From assembly GCF_028769735.1 (NCBI RefSeq), contig NC_088173.1, forward strand, positions 15,254,038 to 15,318,037: 64,000 bases of DNA, read 5' to 3'. Both the position numbers and the translations under genes were made by a program. This document shows positions 61,481 through 64,000 of the stretch, in pieces. Under the pieces are notes generated by a model that was not told the origin of the DNA, did no database searches, and was given only the letters and a program-made list of their open reading frames with translations. Each line of letters starts with the position of its first letter. Position 1 is the first letter of the stretch. The stretch is from Zonotrichia leucophrys gambelii (lineage: Eukaryota > Chordata > Aves > Passeriformes > Passerellidae).

Positions 61481-64000
61481 ATACTACCCCAGCTTGAGAT
61501 CTTCAGATCTTTGTAGATTTTTTGTACATTTCTCAATTCTCATTAAAAAGCAATAAAATATTATGAAATATCAGGAAAGAAACAGAAAAAGAAAGAAAAC
61601 TGTCACACCTTCACATAAAAACACACAAATGCTGTTTCAGCTGTGTTGCTTTGACTTCTGAGACAAAAAACTTCAACAATAAAGAAACTGAGGATGAGCC
61701 AAAGTACAGAATGTGCTAGGAAAACATGAGCAGCAGGAAAGGTATATGATTTGGAAAGCAACTAGACAAATCTATGGAAGAAATATCTACTCAGGGTATA
61801 CATACTGGCTCCTGAATCTCAAACACTTTCTCATGGGCTGGCTTTCTAGCACAGTATCATTATGCAATTTCCCTCTTCACTAGGGAAGTGTGTTGACTTT
61901 TGGTCTTACCCAAGGGACCATGTGTTCCTGCACGTTCCTGAATAGTAAAGCGGACAAACTTTGAACCAGTAAAATCTTGATTCCTTTTTATCTACACTTT
62001 TCCATTGTTTTTTCACTAGTGTAACTTTATAACCAAGCATGCCCACCCTGTAAAGTTCACAAAGAATTTAATAATGGATAAAAAATGCTGTGGCTATTCC
62101 CTGAGTAAACAAAATCCTCTCTGAAACTTCTTTTGTTAAGCAAATGCCTGAAAACATGTTTGTTCAAGACACACTGTAAATCTGGGAATCTAGAGCTCTT
62201 GCTGAAGCAGCTTTCATCTAGAAACAAGGTGGTTTGAATAAGTATGAATAAGTAGAAGTTCAGCTTTAGTTAGAGCTAAGGATCTGGTTTTGCTTTCTAC
62301 TGCCCTCCTCTGTGCCTGAAGGTGGCAGCATCAAGATGGCACAAATTTAGCAGTTATAATCAACCAAAACATCAGTTACTCTTAAAATTAAATTTGATAT
62401 ACAATTTAAAAATGAATAGTTTAACTAACACATCCTGAAAGGGATACATGGATTAAGTGCAATAGGCTATACTAAATAATTTTAAATAATGTCTTCATTG
62501 TTTTCTTGGAATCATGCAAAATAGTTTTTCAATAATAGTTTTTAAAGTATAAATGCAAGTTACTATGCTTTAGATGATAGATTTTCTTAAAATATATTCA
62601 TAAAGTAAAACTTAAAACTTAATATAATCTTGTATTTATTACATCTGTTCATATCCTGTGGCATGCCAGCAAGCAGAGAGCATCACCTGTTCATTTAATT
62701 TATCACTTTTAAGATCTATACAAAATGTAAATATTGCTTCATCTCTTCAAGATCTTCAACTGAAGCATAACTGGCATCTTTTATGTGGTAGGAGATTTGA
62801 TACAAAATTTTGGGAAATCAGACATGAGGCTCAGCACAGCTGAATAATAACACATTTGAGGTCTGAGAGCAAATGAGGCAGCAGTGCAAGCAAACACACA
62901 GAGTCACTTTGGCCATATATTCTACTCTAAAGTGGATATATCAAGACTCAGCAGAAAAGCAACAATGGAAAAGAGCTTTAGCACTTATGCCTTTAGTTTT
63001 TTTAGGGATACAGAAAATACTCCTTCCATTCAAAATCCCCTTCCTAGAACAGACCAGTCTTGACTATGAACTTGCAACAAGATTTTGAAATTATGTTAAA
63101 TTGTGCCACTTAATATCACATTAAAAAGGGAGAACAATTAAGTAATTTTACAGATGTTTGTATATAATTCTAGAAGGTAATAGCAAAACACTAGTGTACA
63201 GATGTGTAATCATGGACTATTATAATAAACATACAAATGTTTTTGTAATGGAAATATTAGGACATGGTACTGGCAACCTGCACAACTTCCATAATATTTT
63301 TCAGTATTCATTACTGTAATAGTAAACATACCCAGAATTACCACCTGACATTTAAATTATAAAATAATTCCCTTTACTAAGGCTGTCACTTCAATTCCCT
63401 CAAGCTTTATTACCATAATTCATTCTGTATGAAAATACCACATAGCCAGGTTCTTATTTGAACTAAAATTTCTGGAAATATTTTGTCATGAGGGCTTAAA
63501 AATCTTCCCAAAGAAAAATGAGATACAAACTTGATATTGTGCCTATTCCAAAATGTTATTTAATTTAGGACCTCTAAGTTTTGAATGAAGGGCTGTAACT
63601 CAGCAGGTAACTTCTGTGCTAAGGTTTTTCATGTAAACTAATTTATATACAAGTTGGGTTGCAGAATTCTTAGAAAATTTACCTATATTCAAGGCTTTTA
63701 TAAAAAGAATGTTCATAGAGAGGAATATTTAATTAAAATCTCAAAAGATTAAAACATTATTGCTATGTTTTCAGATGTTTCAAAAATCCTTCCACACCCA
63801 AAACCCACAAACACAGAATTCCTCAGAGCTAGGAGGAATTCTCTAGCCATACTAATGACTGTTTTTCCCATAAGTCTTTCCCAGCTACAGCCACGGAGGG
63901 AGGAGCCATATACTGGAAAATTTTGGTACTAGTGGATTGTGAATTTTGAGTTTGCCACAAAGTTTATTAAATATATTCTTTATAAATAAAAAATATTCCC
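61481..64000. other. AT-rich non-coding DNA, no gene seen
   Basis: No supported gene. A 10-base tandem duplication (GAATAAGTA-type) lies near 62,236-62,255. Short frames at 62,658-63,088 are unremarkable. Confidence 0.5.

Noticed and set aside
1..64000. CRISPR array, operon or phage-like system
   Set aside because: There are no regularly spaced direct repeats and no gene clusters, and the repeats present are avian retroelements.

Overview
This window reads as nuclear DNA from a bird, probably a passerine. The main evidence is its interspersed repeats. There is a minus-strand CR1 LINE at about 33,437-34,165, with the typical avian 3' end and the C-terminal part of the reverse-transcriptase ORF. 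There are also CR1 3' tails at about 21,405-21,475 and 51,091-51,203. Three solo LTRs of avian endogenous-retrovirus type lie at about 11,663-12,434, 14,008-14,601 and 44,272-44,839. The sequence is AT-rich and CpG-poor. It lacks the gene density, ribosome binding sites and operons of a prokaryote. The bird assignment is firm; the passerine part is inference.

I could not recognise any protein-coding gene. The open frames are short (at most 145 codons), unordered and without recognisable domains, apart from transposon remnants. I saw no convincing multi-exon gene, tRNA, rRNA or CRISPR array. The window is best read as a gene desert or as the inside of one or more very large introns.

Layout: 1-10,100 is AT-rich single-copy DNA with enhancer-like blocks near 1.9-2.1 kb and 2.8-3.2 kb. 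10.1-17.2 kb is the repeat-rich part: a CA/TA microsatellite, an A-rich block, a C-rich island, two solo LTRs, a 350-bp purine tract and a C-rich segment ending in poly(A). 17.2-33.4 kb is mostly plain, with a CR1 tail, a homeobox-site-rich block near 27.1 kb, a locally GC-rich block at 27.7-28.1 kb and a poly(A)-bounded pyrimidine-rich block at 31.4-31.9 kb. 33.4-34.2 kb is the best preserved LINE. 34.2-44.2 kb is plain, with an enhancer-like AT-rich block at 40.7-41.1 kb. 44.3-46.2 kb is a solo LTR followed by GC-richer unique sequence. 46.2-58.7 kb is plain, with several striking inverted repeats. 58.7-61.5 kb contains a very old, heavily broken plus-strand CR1 copy in which four reverse-transcriptase blocks can still be read. 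61.5-64 kb is plain.

I did not find a previously undescribed system that I can defend. The most unusual signals are structural: a perfect 19-bp-arm hairpin at 50,791-50,834, two mutually exclusive perfect hairpins at 26,356-26,386, a nearly perfect 38-nt hairpin at 38,622-38,659, a 20-bp palindrome centred on a CACGTG E-box at 56,043-56,062, and an LTR with a diverged tandem repeat just downstream of its TATA box.
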